From the NCBI GenBank assembly GCA_947380295.1, contig CANCQK010000008.1, forward strand, positions 1-64,000: a stretch of 64,000 nt of DNA, written 5' to 3'. Below are positions 7,501 through 14,047 of the stretch, one piece after another. A model generated the notes under the pieces. The model made no database searches, was not told where the DNA came from, and saw only the letters and a list, made by a program, of their open reading frames with translations. Each line of letters opens with the position of its first letter. The first letter of the stretch is position 1. The position numbers were made by a program, and so were the translations under genes. This stretch comes from Bdellovibrionales bacterium. Its GTDB lineage: Bacteria > Bdellovibrionota > UBA1018.

Positions 7501-9097
7501 GCTGGCGCAAGAGGCTCGGTTAACTGCAGAAAGGAATGAGGCTCGTAGAGCTGCTGCCCGTGCAAGAGCTGAACAGGCTCAACCAGAAGCAGCAGCTGGG
7601 GACGGAGCACCAGCAGCAGCACCGGCACCCGAGTTGAGAGCCATTCCCGTGGGTGAAGTTCAGGCTCAGGCAGATGACCAGACCGGGAATAACCAACAGA
7701 AGGCTATGTATCGAGCAAGGCGCCAGGCGGCACAAGCGGCAGCAGCCCCGGTCCCTGAGTTGAGAGCCATTCCCGTGGGTGAAGTTCAGGCTCAGGCAGA
7801 TGACCAGGCCGGGAATACTCAACAGAAAGCTATGTATCGAGCAAGGCGCCAGGCGGCACAAGCAGAATCGGTAACAGGTGCTGGGGACGGAGCACCATTG
7901 CCACCGTCTGGTTCGCCTAGGGAGAGCGCAGCTACACTTGCGACTCAAAAGCGGGATTCGCAGCTGGAGCAAGAGGCTCGGTTAACTGCAGAAAGAAATG
8001 AGGCGCGTAGAGCTGCCGCCCGTGCAAGAGCTGAACAGGCTCAACCAGTGGAAGCAACTGCTGGGGACGGAGCACCATTGCCACCACCGGCAGCACCAGA
8101 AAAGCCTGCTACCGCAGTTGAGGCACCCGACGAGGGCCGGAGGAGGTTAGCTCAAGGCAACATGGCAGCTCGTTCTCTTTTAAGCAGGTTCAAAGCCAAG
8201 GCGGCAGCCCAGCGAAAGCTGGGAGTAGTAAATGCTGACTCTGACGAAAGTTCAGTCGTTCGGCCCCCGAGCTTAGAAATTCCTTCTCACGATGGTGTGC
8301 GCACCGCTCTTGACAGCCCGCTCGCACAGGCGCGACCTAGATTAGGGAGTGGCAGTAGTGACCGCTCGACGGAAATCGGTTTGTCACCCTCTGGTCTGAG
8401 CATGAGTTCCCCAGGATCTCCGAGTCCGAGCCGGAGCCGGTCCGGATCTGTCTCGCCTCTATCTGTTTTTCCAGCAGCGCCCGAGCCAGTAAAAGTTAAA
8501 TCCACTCACGAGGACCCAGCAGCACCGGCGCTACTGAAGGGAGCCCAGGAGGATCAAGGCAAAGGTCAGGCTCATACTTCAACTGCCAAAAATCTGGTAG
8601 CATCGGGCAAATTCAGCGATGCCATTTTTGAGTATTCTCGGGCCGACTGGTATTTTAGCTCGGCAGCCATCCAAGTGAAACACTCATCGAGCTCTGACTC
8701 GGCTGCTCGAGTTGAAGAACTGGAAAAGCAAGCGTCTCGGGCCAAGCAACTGATGACATTAGCAACTCAGAATGTGATTGAACAAGATGAACGCCGTCAT
8801 CTGGTTTCCAGTGCAAGAGGAGAGGCAGAACAAAGAATTACATCCATGAAGGACGGCGATGCTCAGTTAATCATTGCTCAAGGCAGGCAGTTAGTGGGAG
8901 CGGCTGCAGCGCAGGATGCGTTAGGTGATCTTAGAAAGGCGGCTGAGAACTATGCGAAAGCGGCGATTTTCTATAATGCTGCTGCAAAAAAGTACGCTCC
9001 TGCGAGCACAGAGCGCCTCGTGCATGAGTTCCAGGCAAAGCAAGCAGAAGCTGAAGTCGAGCGAATTCTCAATCAGCCCAAGCACCCTGAGCCCTAA
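4592..9097 (+). CDS. Giant exported Ala/Pro coiled-coil protein with IQ motif and GDGAP repeats
   Basis: A 1501-residue protein with an N-terminal signal peptide (MKKNIKSFC, then a hydrophobic run ending QAWG). Residues about 30-200 form a Gly/Asp/Tyr-rich domain and about 280-530 a long charged coiled coil. The middle alternates helical segments with Ala/Pro linkers. Eight linkers carry the box GDGA(P), at residues 564, 745, 810, 907, 944, 1003, 1098 and 1158. Residues 764-776 (IQSVFRGFRERKE) fit the IQ calmodulin-binding consensus. Two segments beginning LPQPYILPSIQQQ are identical, and other blocks are duplicated (see repeats). The last 180 residues are helical and TPR/MIT-like. No enzyme motif is visible. 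The protein is probably secreted or a surface scaffold; its function is unknown. All three reverse frames are partly open across the low-complexity part, but these are shadows. Confidence 0.85.
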   Translation: MKKNIKSFCVVSLVTLLIIQGLSGQAWGDVATPTAKRGIWGWKSETRSRDTTEQAARDAAKKGGVNEADAKRAVHIYDKRGKLNRLTGGLLGTKSKIVTDENGNVIYRKDKGVFGGTYKERVYKTGQFDSGTRFELRVDKIRSLDPQYDHYEKQTLYKLGEGGEREKIQADHVKVWNSIGQDGKPIQTLEKTSDYGVRDSTGTQEKNSVSGESTRDSERSALWERSNKRLGISSAAAQTSGAGTGGSSPRPNGIAGRLGGRQNGGASRPSDVSRRATPFEEARAEARAAEDAFQAKGRELQRLRHEHEKSRVEATAANERVAQLQSTIDQKKLAASSAQKALNANSSAADRLSVASLREELADLNDQLSAAKSHAGAADAKAASAAKTVAQSEREHGALEVRRNEALHLQNVAQADERVVASNSQLESLKRTRQSRVQEHAGAVAAKTEELDQAQATLRNLKDDKSRKPKSEDSDLAKSRRERARALVLKKEAELVLLKEKHEKELGELDGVIGAAQREFDAARKERESLSGVPAQVPALPQPYILPSIQQQKAAAAAQAAAAGDGAPGPVPAGAVPAGAVPAGSSGESPRANFFRNLFSGGSKSLPRVPSKASLSPALQAVYAKFPTLGHEVEKARELILSHARNDANDPTVSQEFLDQKMKLIRDHLERDEVRNLPKGELKDAHEEALKYVDLARKEFHKGKKLSLAEREALVSDAINAFYDFLRVEVATTAMEAAAAQAAAGDGAPVPAQTGEKERAAVQIQSVFRGFRERKEQAVKAAAAAAPPALVPAPVPPRASAPVAVAEAAGDGAASAGAPAPAAAGTPSGDRAVPPAAGRSRNAQQKYRKVSDQRAASAALREQELSAVRAAVEAAKSRGLDGKAIGQAATAASNAFRAGVNERQAAGDGAPATAPAAITAPSLPQPYILPSIQQQKAAAAAAGGDGAPLPPSGSARESAATLATQKRDSQLAQEARLTAERNEARRAAARARAEQAQPEAAAGDGAPAAAPAPELRAIPVGEVQAQADDQTGNNQQKAMYRARRQAAQAAAAPVPELRAIPVGEVQAQADDQAGNTQQKAMYRARRQAAQAESVTGAGDGAPLPPSGSPRESAATLATQKRDSQLEQEARLTAERNEARRAAARARAEQAQPVEATAGDGAPLPPPAAPEKPATAVEAPDEGRRRLAQGNMAARSLLSRFKAKAAAQRKLGVVNADSDESSVVRPPSLEIPSHDGVRTALDSPLAQARPRLGSGSSDRSTEIGLSPSGLSMSSPGSPSPSRSRSGSVSPLSVFPAAPEPVKVKSTHEDPAAPALLKGAQEDQGKGQAHTSTAKNLVASGKFSDAIFEYSRADWYFSSAAIQVKHSSSSDSAARVEELEKQASRAKQLMTLATQNVIEQDERRHLVSSARGEAEQRITSMKDGDAQLIIAQGRQLVGAAAAQDALGDLRKAAENYAKAAIFYNAAAKKYAPASTERLVHEFQAKQAEAEVERILNQPKHPEP
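6207..6265 (+). repeat. 59-bp perfect direct repeat, copy 1 (copy 2 at 7356-7414)
   Basis: The 59 bases starting cacttccacagccgtacatc are identical in both places, 1149 bases apart and in the same frame. They encode LPQPYILPSIQQQ followed by a poly-Ala run. Perfect identity points to recent duplication or ongoing gene conversion. Confidence 0.9.
7356..7414 (+). repeat. 59-bp perfect direct repeat, copy 2
   Basis: This is an exact copy of 6207-6265. It again sits just before a GDGAP box (7421), as copy 1 does (6281), so the repeat and the box behave as one cassette. Confidence 0.9.
7421..8077 (+). repeat. Nested duplications: GDGAPLPPSGS block twice and a 126-bp tandem repeat between them
   Basis: A block beginning at the GDGAP box at 7421 and running to the box at 7598 recurs almost unchanged at 7883-8077. 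It encodes ESAATLATQKRDSQL and RRAAARARAEQAQP. Between the two copies, 7631-7756 and 7757-7864 are tandem copies of a 126-base unit (42 codons, ELRAIPVGEVQAQADDQ). Both periods are multiples of three. Confidence 0.9.
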
Positions 9098-9118
9098 GCG
9101 GTCATAGCGGAAAGCGGT

Positions 9119-9128
9119 GCTCCGTCCC
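9119..9128. repeat. REP-like word gctccgtccc, single arm
   Basis: This ten-base word is the reverse complement of the gggacggagc core that recurs in and around this region. It lies 22 bases after the stop of the giant gene. No paired arm is visible here. Confidence 0.45.
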
Positions 9129-9199
9129 TTGTTTTCCCCTCGTTTCATTGAGTTGAGTTGACTGAGGCCGCGCTGTAAGATAGCGTATTGCTTATACTG

Positions 9200-9631
9200 A
9201 TGGTCAATCTTTCTGAGCTCATCTATAGTCAAGTCCCGTCGCTTCAAGGACCGCTCTCGCTCCAGATTGTGGGGATCGCCAAGCAGTTTCCTATTTCTTC
9301 AAAAATACGGGGGGTGGCGCTGATTGGCAGTTGTTCCATAGGGCAAGCTACCTATCGAAGCGATGTTGATCTTTTGGTGATTGTGGGTGCTCAGCAGCTT
9401 ACGTACTCAGATGTCGTGAAAATGAGGGATGAGGTAGAGAATCACTTTGAGTCAAAAGGATTTGCTGCGTTATGTTCAACTCCTTTACCGATTCAGGTGA
9501 CCGTTGTCCTGGAATCCGTTTTTTTGACCGAAGAGCCAGCGATGAGGGATGCTTTGAAGACAGCGATTCCACTGTTTGACCCAAACGGACAACTTTTGAA
9601 GCACCAAAAGAACGGGGGATTTTCGGTATGA
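9200..9631 (+). CDS. MNT-type nucleotidyltransferase (HEPN/MNT module 1)
   Basis: A 143-residue protein with the polymerase-beta nucleotidyltransferase signature: GSCSIGQATYRSDVDLLVIV contains G-S and the D-x-D pair that binds the metal. In HEPN/MNT toxin-antitoxin pairs, the MNT protein neutralises its partner, in known cases by AMP addition. The next gene overlaps it by four bases (ATGA at 9628), giving a translationally coupled pair. I prefer the ATG at 9200 to the TTG at 9188; neither has a clear ribosome binding site. A third acidic residue further on is expected, but I cannot place it securely. Confidence 0.8.
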   Translation: MVNLSELIYSQVPSLQGPLSLQIVGIAKQFPISSKIRGVALIGSCSIGQATYRSDVDLLVIVGAQQLTYSDVVKMRDEVENHFESKGFAALCSTPLPIQVTVVLESVFLTEEPAMRDALKTAIPLFDPNGQLLKHQKNGGFSV

Positions 9632-10020
9632 CGAATACCAAGCTCATCGCAGATTATCAAAATCGAGCAAGAGGTCGTCGAAAGGCAATTCAAACCCTTT
9701 TGAATGAAAAACTCTATGCGGACGTGGTTCGGGAGTGCCAGGAAGCTGCAGAACTCGTTCTTAAAAGTTTTATTCGTGAAGCAGGTCACTCAATTCCATT
9801 CACTCATGACGTTTCATCTAAGCTCAAAGAAATTGCAAAAGACCTTAGCTCGAAAGTTCAACCCCACGTCGATCAGCTCTGTTCGATCTCAAAAAATCTT
9901 CGTCGCGACCGTGAGTTGTCATTCTACGGCAGCGAAGATGTGACGCCGTCAGATTTTTATGAACTCACCCATGCAATTGAGGCAATTCGGCAACTGGACG
10001 AGCTTCTTGCCTTGATTTGA
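9628..10020 (+). CDS. HEPN-domain protein (module 1 partner)
   Basis: A 130-residue all-helical protein with the HEPN-family pattern ECQEAAELVLKSFIREAGH followed by PFTHDV. It is coupled by an ATGA overlap to the upstream nucleotidyltransferase gene, the usual arrangement for a HEPN/MNT pair. The R-x4-6-H ribonuclease motif typical of active HEPN toxins is not obvious: the arginines in NLRRDRELSF have no histidine at the right spacing. It may therefore be a non-nucleolytic, substrate-binding HEPN protein. Upstream transcription probably starts in 9098-9199. Confidence 0.78.
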   Translation: MTNTKLIADYQNRARGRRKAIQTLLNEKLYADVVRECQEAAELVLKSFIREAGHSIPFTHDVSSKLKEIAKDLSSKVQPHVDQLCSISKNLRRDRELSFYGSEDVTPSDFYELTHAIEAIRQLDELLALI

Positions 10021-10032
10021 TTGGGAGGGAGA

Positions 10033-10127
10033 GCTCCTGGGGACGGAGCTCCATTAACACCTCAGTAGCTCTCACGAAGGCGGCTGAGTATTATGCAAAA
10101 ACGGCAGTTTTCTACATTTCCTGGTGA
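10033..10127 (+). pseudogene. Decayed fragment related to the giant protein (GDGAP box plus C-terminal helix)
   Basis: Bases 10033-10065 read AP-GDGAP-LTPQ and then meet a TAG. In another frame, 10077-10127 reads KAAEYYAKTAVFY and then stops. The second piece matches KAAENYAKAAIFYNAA near the C-terminus of the 4592-9097 protein (DNA about 8937-8985). A GDGAP box and that helix side by side, frameshifted, suggest the remains of a paralogous gene that has largely been deleted. Confidence 0.6.
10039..10053 (+). repeat. REP-like word ggggacggagctcca
   Basis: This is an exact copy of the ggggacggagc core found eight times inside the giant gene, here in non-coding or pseudogene DNA. The flanks gagctcc...ggagctcc give a short inverted repeat. 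Confidence 0.6.
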
Positions 10128-10130
10128 AGC

Positions 10131-10421
10131 TTAGATTTGCGCTGCAGATTTTAAAATGCTCTGAACAAATGCATCTGATTTCGCTTCACTCTCGGACTTA
10201 ATTAAAAGATCAAATTTCTGTTCCCCGATTTTCAGGAGAATATCAGTGACTATCGTGAGCCGATCCTTAAATTTGAGGTGGTCGGAGATGACCAATACGT
10301 CGATATCCCCACCTTTCAGGTGATCTTGTACCCGTGAGCCATAGAGGAAGATTTTAGCTTTTGGATCAAGTTTTAAAATAGAGTTTCTAATGACTTCAAC
10401 TTCACGTGGAGTGAGTCTCAT
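10131..10421 (-). CDS. MNT-type nucleotidyltransferase (module 2)
   Basis: A 96-residue minimal nucleotidyltransferase beginning MRLTPREVEV, with YGSRVQDHLKGGDIDVLVI holding the G-S and D-x-D catalytic motifs. I set the start at 10421, because this ATG overlaps the stop of the upstream HEPN gene (ATGA, 10418-10421). The longer reading from 10544 would run back into that gene. Its RLTPRE opening is shared with the module 3 protein at 11011, so the two are paralogues. It probably acts as the antitoxin that modifies or blocks its HEPN partner. Confidence 0.82.
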   Translation of the reverse strand: MRLTPREVEVIRNSILKLDPKAKIFLYGSRVQDHLKGGDIDVLVISDHLKFKDRLTIVTDILLKIGEQKFDLLIKSESEAKSDAFVQSILKSAAQI

Positions 10422-10840
10422 ACCTGCTTGCTGACTCCGAGGACCAAGGGTGTGAGCAAGTAAATTTCCTGATAAAGGTCTTTTAGATTCGAGCTGAAGT
10501 AGTCGTGGGCAGCAATATTTCTCAGAGCTCTCATGCGAAACCATGTGCTAGCGGAGTCGATTAAGTCGCCCTTTTCGGCGAGATTGAGCAGGTCGATGAA
10601 CGTTCCCCGAAATCCTGGATCCTTTTGCAAAACTAGGGTTCTAAGATATTGAGAAAGGTATAAATCTGAGGCTCTCGCAAATCTGCTTGAAAAACTCTCA
10701 AGAACTTCCAAGTCTTCTTCGGCCCAGTTTGCCTTTTCAAGTAGCTTGAGGCGCCCAACCTTTTTATAGCTAAAATCAAGATGTATGATGGCATTCTTGA
10801 GATCTGTTTTGATCGATTTTGTAATGGACTGCTGCACCAT
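10418..10840 (-). CDS. HEPN toxin-like protein with R-x4-H motif (module 2)
   Basis: A 140-residue helical protein. RNIAAH at residues 107-112 fits the R-x4-6-H motif that forms the ribonuclease site in HEPN toxins. It is the first gene of a two-gene minus-strand operon with the MNT gene downstream, overlapping by four bases. The gene order is reversed relative to module 1. I infer an RNA-cleaving toxin held in check by the MNT protein. The start at 10840 has no strong ribosome binding site, but no better ATG is available upstream. Confidence 0.8.
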   Translation of the reverse strand: MVQQSITKSIKTDLKNAIIHLDFSYKKVGRLKLLEKANWAEEDLEVLESFSSRFARASDLYLSQYLRTLVLQKDPGFRGTFIDLLNLAEKGDLIDSASTWFRMRALRNIAAHDYFSSNLKDLYQEIYLLTPLVLGVSKQV

Positions 10841-10894
10841 ACATGAATGGCTATCAGCTTAGGATCGGCTCTGCAAGATTGGATTTGATGTATT

Positions 10895-10937
10895 GGGGAC
10901 GGAGGATGGGAGAGCGATGCTCCGTCCCCATCTCCCC
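10895..10937. repeat. REP-like hairpin ggggacgga...tccgtcccc
   Basis: A perfect 9-base inverted repeat (10895-10903 and 10921-10929) with a 17-base loop lies between two divergent toxin-antitoxin modules. The right arm continues as atctcccc, and that 18-base string (10920-10937) recurs exactly at 11501-11518. Confidence 0.75.
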
Positions 10938-11010
10938 AGTTTTTTACACTACTTTGGGCAGGTCTGTTTTTCAGATGGATGGACTTGGAGAACTGTAATA
11001 CTTTGGGCTG

Positions 11011-11382
11011 ATGCGGGATCAGACCGATCGACTCAAAAGCGTTCGCCTCACACCTCGAGAGATCCACGATCTCACTGCAGCACTGAGTGAGGGGCTGGCA
11101 AAGGCTGTGGCTGGAGCTTGGAGCGCCCGCGTTTGGCTTTTTGGTTCGCGAACTGACCCGACAAAAAAAGGTGGCGATATCGACCTATTTGTCGATATTG
11201 ATACGACTCTAGAGGAAACGAGTTCATGGAGACGCCTCATGGTGGGTAAAATCCATGAAAAACTCGGGGAGCGGAAAATTGACTTGGTGATTCGGACGCC
11301 GAGCTCTGCGCCGTCGGCTTTATACGATTTAATTCTTCAAGATGGGGTACTTTTATGTCATCTCAGTCCTCCGTTAAAATAG
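11011..11382 (+). CDS. MNT-type nucleotidyltransferase (module 3)
   Basis: A 123-residue protein. The conserved RLTPRE opening is followed by FGSRTDPTKKGGDIDLFVDI, with the G-S and D-x-D motifs of minimal nucleotidyltransferases. ERKIDLVIR provides the likely third acidic residue. It overlaps the next reading frame by 28 bases, as expected for a coupled partner. That partner is truncated, so this may be an orphan antitoxin. The start ATG at 11011 has only a weak ribosome binding site. Confidence 0.82.
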   Translation: MRDQTDRLKSVRLTPREIHDLTAALSEGLAKAVAGAWSARVWLFGSRTDPTKKGGDIDLFVDIDTTLEETSSWRRLMVGKIHEKLGERKIDLVIRTPSSAPSALYDLILQDGVLLCHLSPPLK

Positions 11383-11549
11383 CTTACTTCAAGGAGCAAC
11401 TCCAACTCGCCACCTTAGCTGCGCAGACGCTTGAAATCTCGTTTCAGCGATCGAAGCCGATTATCCAATCGCTGCAGAAGGCTCCCGCGGCAAAGGCGTA
11501 CTCCGTCCCCATCTCCCCTGGTATTGCGCGGAGAAGCGCGAACTGGTAG
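11355..11549 (+). pseudogene. Truncated partner of module 3, cut off at a REP-like element
   Basis: The first about 45 residues (SSVKIAYFKEQLQLATLAAQ, then ISFQRSKPIIQSL) look like the N-terminal helices of a nucleotidyltransferase partner protein. From residue about 48 the frame runs through the REP-like string ctccgtccccatctcccc (11501-11518) and ends after an unrelated tail (RRSANW). A full partner would be about 130-140 residues; this is 64. I infer that a deletion or insertion joined the toxin's 5' part to a REP copy. Confidence 0.6.
11501..11518. repeat. REP-like string ctccgtccccatctcccc
   Basis: Identical over 18 bases to 10920-10937. It sits at the breakpoint of the truncated gene, 42 bases before the mgsA start. 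Confidence 0.7.
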
Positions 11550-11560
11550 AACGCCCTAGA

Positions 11561-12850
11561 ATGTCCGACTTATTTGATTTTGCCAAAATAGAAAAACCTC
11601 AATCTGAATCTGCTCAACCAACTGGGCCGCTGGCTCATCGGATGCGACCGACTATGCTGAGCGAGTTCTATGGTCATGATCAGATTGTGGGTGCTGGCAA
11701 GCCGCTCAGGATGTGGATTGAAAGTGATCAAGTTCCTTCGCTGATTTTGTGGGGGCCGCCAGGATGCGGCAAAACCACTCTGGCGCAGCTCATTGCAAAG
11801 CAAACCTCTGCGCGTTTTGAAAATTTAAGTGCGGTTCAAGCGGGTATCAAAGAGATTAAAGAGATCGCTCAAAGGGCTAAAGAAACGCTTCGGTACGAAA
11901 GTCGAAAGACCATTTTGTTCCTCGATGAGATCCATCGATTTAATAAGTCTCAGCAAGATGCGCTTTTACCTCATGTTGAAGATGGGACGTTGATCCTCAT
12001 CGGTGCCACTACCGAGAATCCGTCCTTTGAGTTGAACTATGCTCTTCTTTCACGGGCGCGGGTGATTCGGTTTGAAGCTCCGTCTCAGGAGTCTATTTTA
12101 AAGGCGCTTTCAAAGGCGCTCATTGAGCCCGTTCGCGGACTGGGGGGGCTCTTTGATTTAGAGGTGGATGCTTTGCAATGGCTTGCTGAAATGGCTCAAG
12201 GCGATGTACGCAAATCCTTAGGCTCCTTAGAGATCATTGCACTTGGCGTGAGGGGCGCGGGACTTACGGGTCAGACTTTGGGCTGCGCTCAAGTTCAGGG
12301 AATTCTTGAGGCTGCTGGTGGTCGCCAACCGATTGCTCACGATAAAAAAGGTGAGTACCACTACGATGTAGTTTCAGCTCTGATTAAAAGTATGCGCGCG
12401 AGTGATCCTGATGCTGCTCTCTATTATTTAGCTCGAATGCTAGAAGGGGGCGATGATCCGATGTTTATCGTCAGGCGCCTCGTGATTTTTGCTTCAGAAG
12501 ATATTGGAAATATCGATCCACGTGCCCTGATGATTGCTTCTTCGGCCCAGCAATCCGTTCATTTGATTGGAATGCCTGAGGCACGAATCGTTCTGGCCCA
12601 AGCGGTGGCCTACCTAGCTTGTGCTCTCAAGAGTCGATCATCGTACGACGGAATTGAGGCAGCATTGGCGGAAGTGCGAAAGTCTGGCGCTCTGCCGGTT
12701 CCATTTCACCTGCGCAATACCCGTGTGACGGGGGATCCTACAGAGCTGGAGTCAGGTAAAATCAACTCGACATCTCGTTCAGTTTCTTCGAGCCGCCTTC
12801 CCTCAGCGATCGTAGGAAGACGATTTTACAATCCACCGACCCGCATTTAG
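11561..12850 (+). CDS. rarA: Replication-associated recombination protein A (MgsA/RarA AAA+ ATPase)
   Basis: This 429-residue AAA+ ATPase acts at stalled replication forks. The N-terminal part reads PLAHRMRPTMLSEFYGHDQI. Walker A is GPPGCGKTT, Walker B is ILFLDEIHRF, and sensor 1 is IGATTENPSFELN. The C-terminal RarA domain contains RRLVIFASEDIGNIDPRAL. The extreme C-terminus is unusual: after PFHLRNTRVTG the GYGK-type segment expected of the family is replaced by a Ser-rich stretch before LPSAIVGRRFYNPP. A 92%-identical copy of these last 120 bases lies 3.2 kb downstream. The gene may have gained its present 3' end through insertion of the segment that follows. Confidence 0.93.
   Translation: MSDLFDFAKIEKPQSESAQPTGPLAHRMRPTMLSEFYGHDQIVGAGKPLRMWIESDQVPSLILWGPPGCGKTTLAQLIAKQTSARFENLSAVQAGIKEIKEIAQRAKETLRYESRKTILFLDEIHRFNKSQQDALLPHVEDGTLILIGATTENPSFELNYALLSRARVIRFEAPSQESILKALSKALIEPVRGLGGLFDLEVDALQWLAEMAQGDVRKSLGSLEIIALGVRGAGLTGQTLGCAQVQGILEAAGGRQPIAHDKKGEYHYDVVSALIKSMRASDPDAALYYLARMLEGGDDPMFIVRRLVIFASEDIGNIDPRALMIASSAQQSVHLIGMPEARIVLAQAVAYLACALKSRSSYDGIEAALAEVRKSGALPVPFHLRNTRVTGDPTELESGKINSTSRSVSSSRLPSAIVGRRFYNPPTRI
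12725..12844 (+). repeat. 120-bp direct repeat, left copy (3' end of rarA)
   Basis: Bases 12725-12844 match 15946-16065 at a constant offset of 3221 with about 10 mismatches and no gaps. Homology ends abruptly on both sides. The two copies bound the segment that carries the 13149 and 14048 genes. Confidence 0.93.
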
Positions 12851-13094
12851 TTTTGCAGGCAAAGCAGTCTCCTGCGGGCGGAACCTGGTTTTTTGTAACT
12901 TCTATAAACTGAACAAGTTGAACCACTTACTTCCCCAAGGCTGAGTCCGAACTAGTCAGGAACCCATTGATATTACTATGAGATTAGGCAATAAAACCAA
13001 TACCTGATCTTTTCAGTTTACTGAGCGACCCCTCCTCTGTTAGTCTTTTAAATAGTCGGTTCTATTGAAAAAGTCGACTTTTTGCTAGGGGACT

Positions 13095-13127
13095 ACTTGC
13101 TCGTAACCACTTGCTCGTAACCACTTG
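13095..13127 (+). repeat. 14-bp tandem repeat before the 13149 gene
   Basis: The unit acttgctcgtaacc occurs twice and then a third time in part. It lies 22 bases before the start at 13149, in the probable leader. The rest of 12851-13148 shows no gene. Confidence 0.8.
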
Positions 13128-13148
13128 AATGCGTTTGGAGGAATCAAT

Positions 13149-13868
13149 ATGGTAAGAAGGGCTTTAGGTCAGGTTCAAACTTTTCGTGATTTATTTACTC
13201 TAGTGGTCGTGAGCTCTGTACTTATCCTGCATCACTCTAACGAGGCGGTGGCAGGGCACCGTTATGATAGCAATGGCAATAGGACGTGGTCTGGATTCTC
13301 GCGAGGGGCACCTCGAGATCAAACTCGAGATCAGACAACCCAGAGAAAACATCAAGCGGCGAAGGAACAACACCACAACTGGGAAGTAGGGGTGCGTTCT
13401 AGCTTAGATCATGCGGCCCGTCCGCAGCCCATTAATGAACGACAGAGGGCACTATTGGAGCGCTTTTCAGAAAAAAGAAAAAGCGAAGCAGCGGGTCTAT
13501 CCAAAGGTGAAGAAAAGAATCGAAAGGCAGAACACAAGCGACTGAAAGAGTCGCTAGGACTTGCCAGAAAGGATGAGGAAAGACTTCAGGCCGAGAAAAA
13601 AACGCAAACCGCCCAGGCGAAGGAGGACCTTTCTCACCAGGCCGCAGAAAGATCAGTGAGGGAGGCCTCATCCGCTCTAAATGCGAGGGATCGAAATGGG
13701 GGCCCTGCTGTGATTTCTACAATGAATCCTATTTCAGGACTCGTTCAGGCTAGTCAAGAAGCTCGAAGCGCAGGACGAGAACAAGAGCGAAAGAAAGTAG
13801 GGTTTTCAGAGGCAAGAACTAGATTTATGAAGGCCTACCCGAACCCTCAGCAAAGTCATGAGCACTAA
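13149..13868 (+). CDS. Small exported charged helical protein next to papain-ankyrin gene (module A)
   Basis: The ATG at 13149 is chosen because ggagg lies nine bases upstream; the longer frame from 13125 has no such site. The 239-residue protein has a signal peptide (hydrophobic VVVSSVLILHH, cut near AVAG). The mature start is rich in aromatic and Gly residues (GHRYDSNGNRTWSGF). The rest is highly charged, with predicted coiled coil from about residue 85 to 175. No known domain is recognised. It lies 179 bases upstream of, and on the same strand as, the papain-like/ankyrin gene. A similar small exported protein flanks the second such gene at 55.2-57.6 kb. I infer a partner role (chaperone, inhibitor or co-secreted factor), not shown. 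Confidence 0.75.
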   Translation: MVRRALGQVQTFRDLFTLVVVSSVLILHHSNEAVAGHRYDSNGNRTWSGFSRGAPRDQTRDQTTQRKHQAAKEQHHNWEVGVRSSLDHAARPQPINERQRALLERFSEKRKSEAAGLSKGEEKNRKAEHKRLKESLGLARKDEERLQAEKKTQTAQAKEDLSHQAAERSVREASSALNARDRNGGPAVISTMNPISGLVQASQEARSAGREQERKKVGFSEARTRFMKAYPNPQQSHEH

Positions 13869-14047
13869 ACGAAACGAGGCTTTTGGAGAACCTTTTAAGG
13901 TTAGAAAGCAATCTAAAAAGTTTACGGCATGCAGCTGATTCTCAAGGTACTGTCTGCTCTGGCTTAAAGACCTTTCCAAAACGGCTATTAATTGACTATT
14001 TAAGTATTATTTGTTAGATTTCGGCTGGTTTTGGAGGACCTAGCCCC

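Noticed and set aside
7520-7972. 150-codon minus-strand frame inside the giant gene
   Set aside because: Its repeats mirror the duplicated blocks of the plus-strand protein and its Cys/Leu/Arg composition is typical of an antisense shadow.
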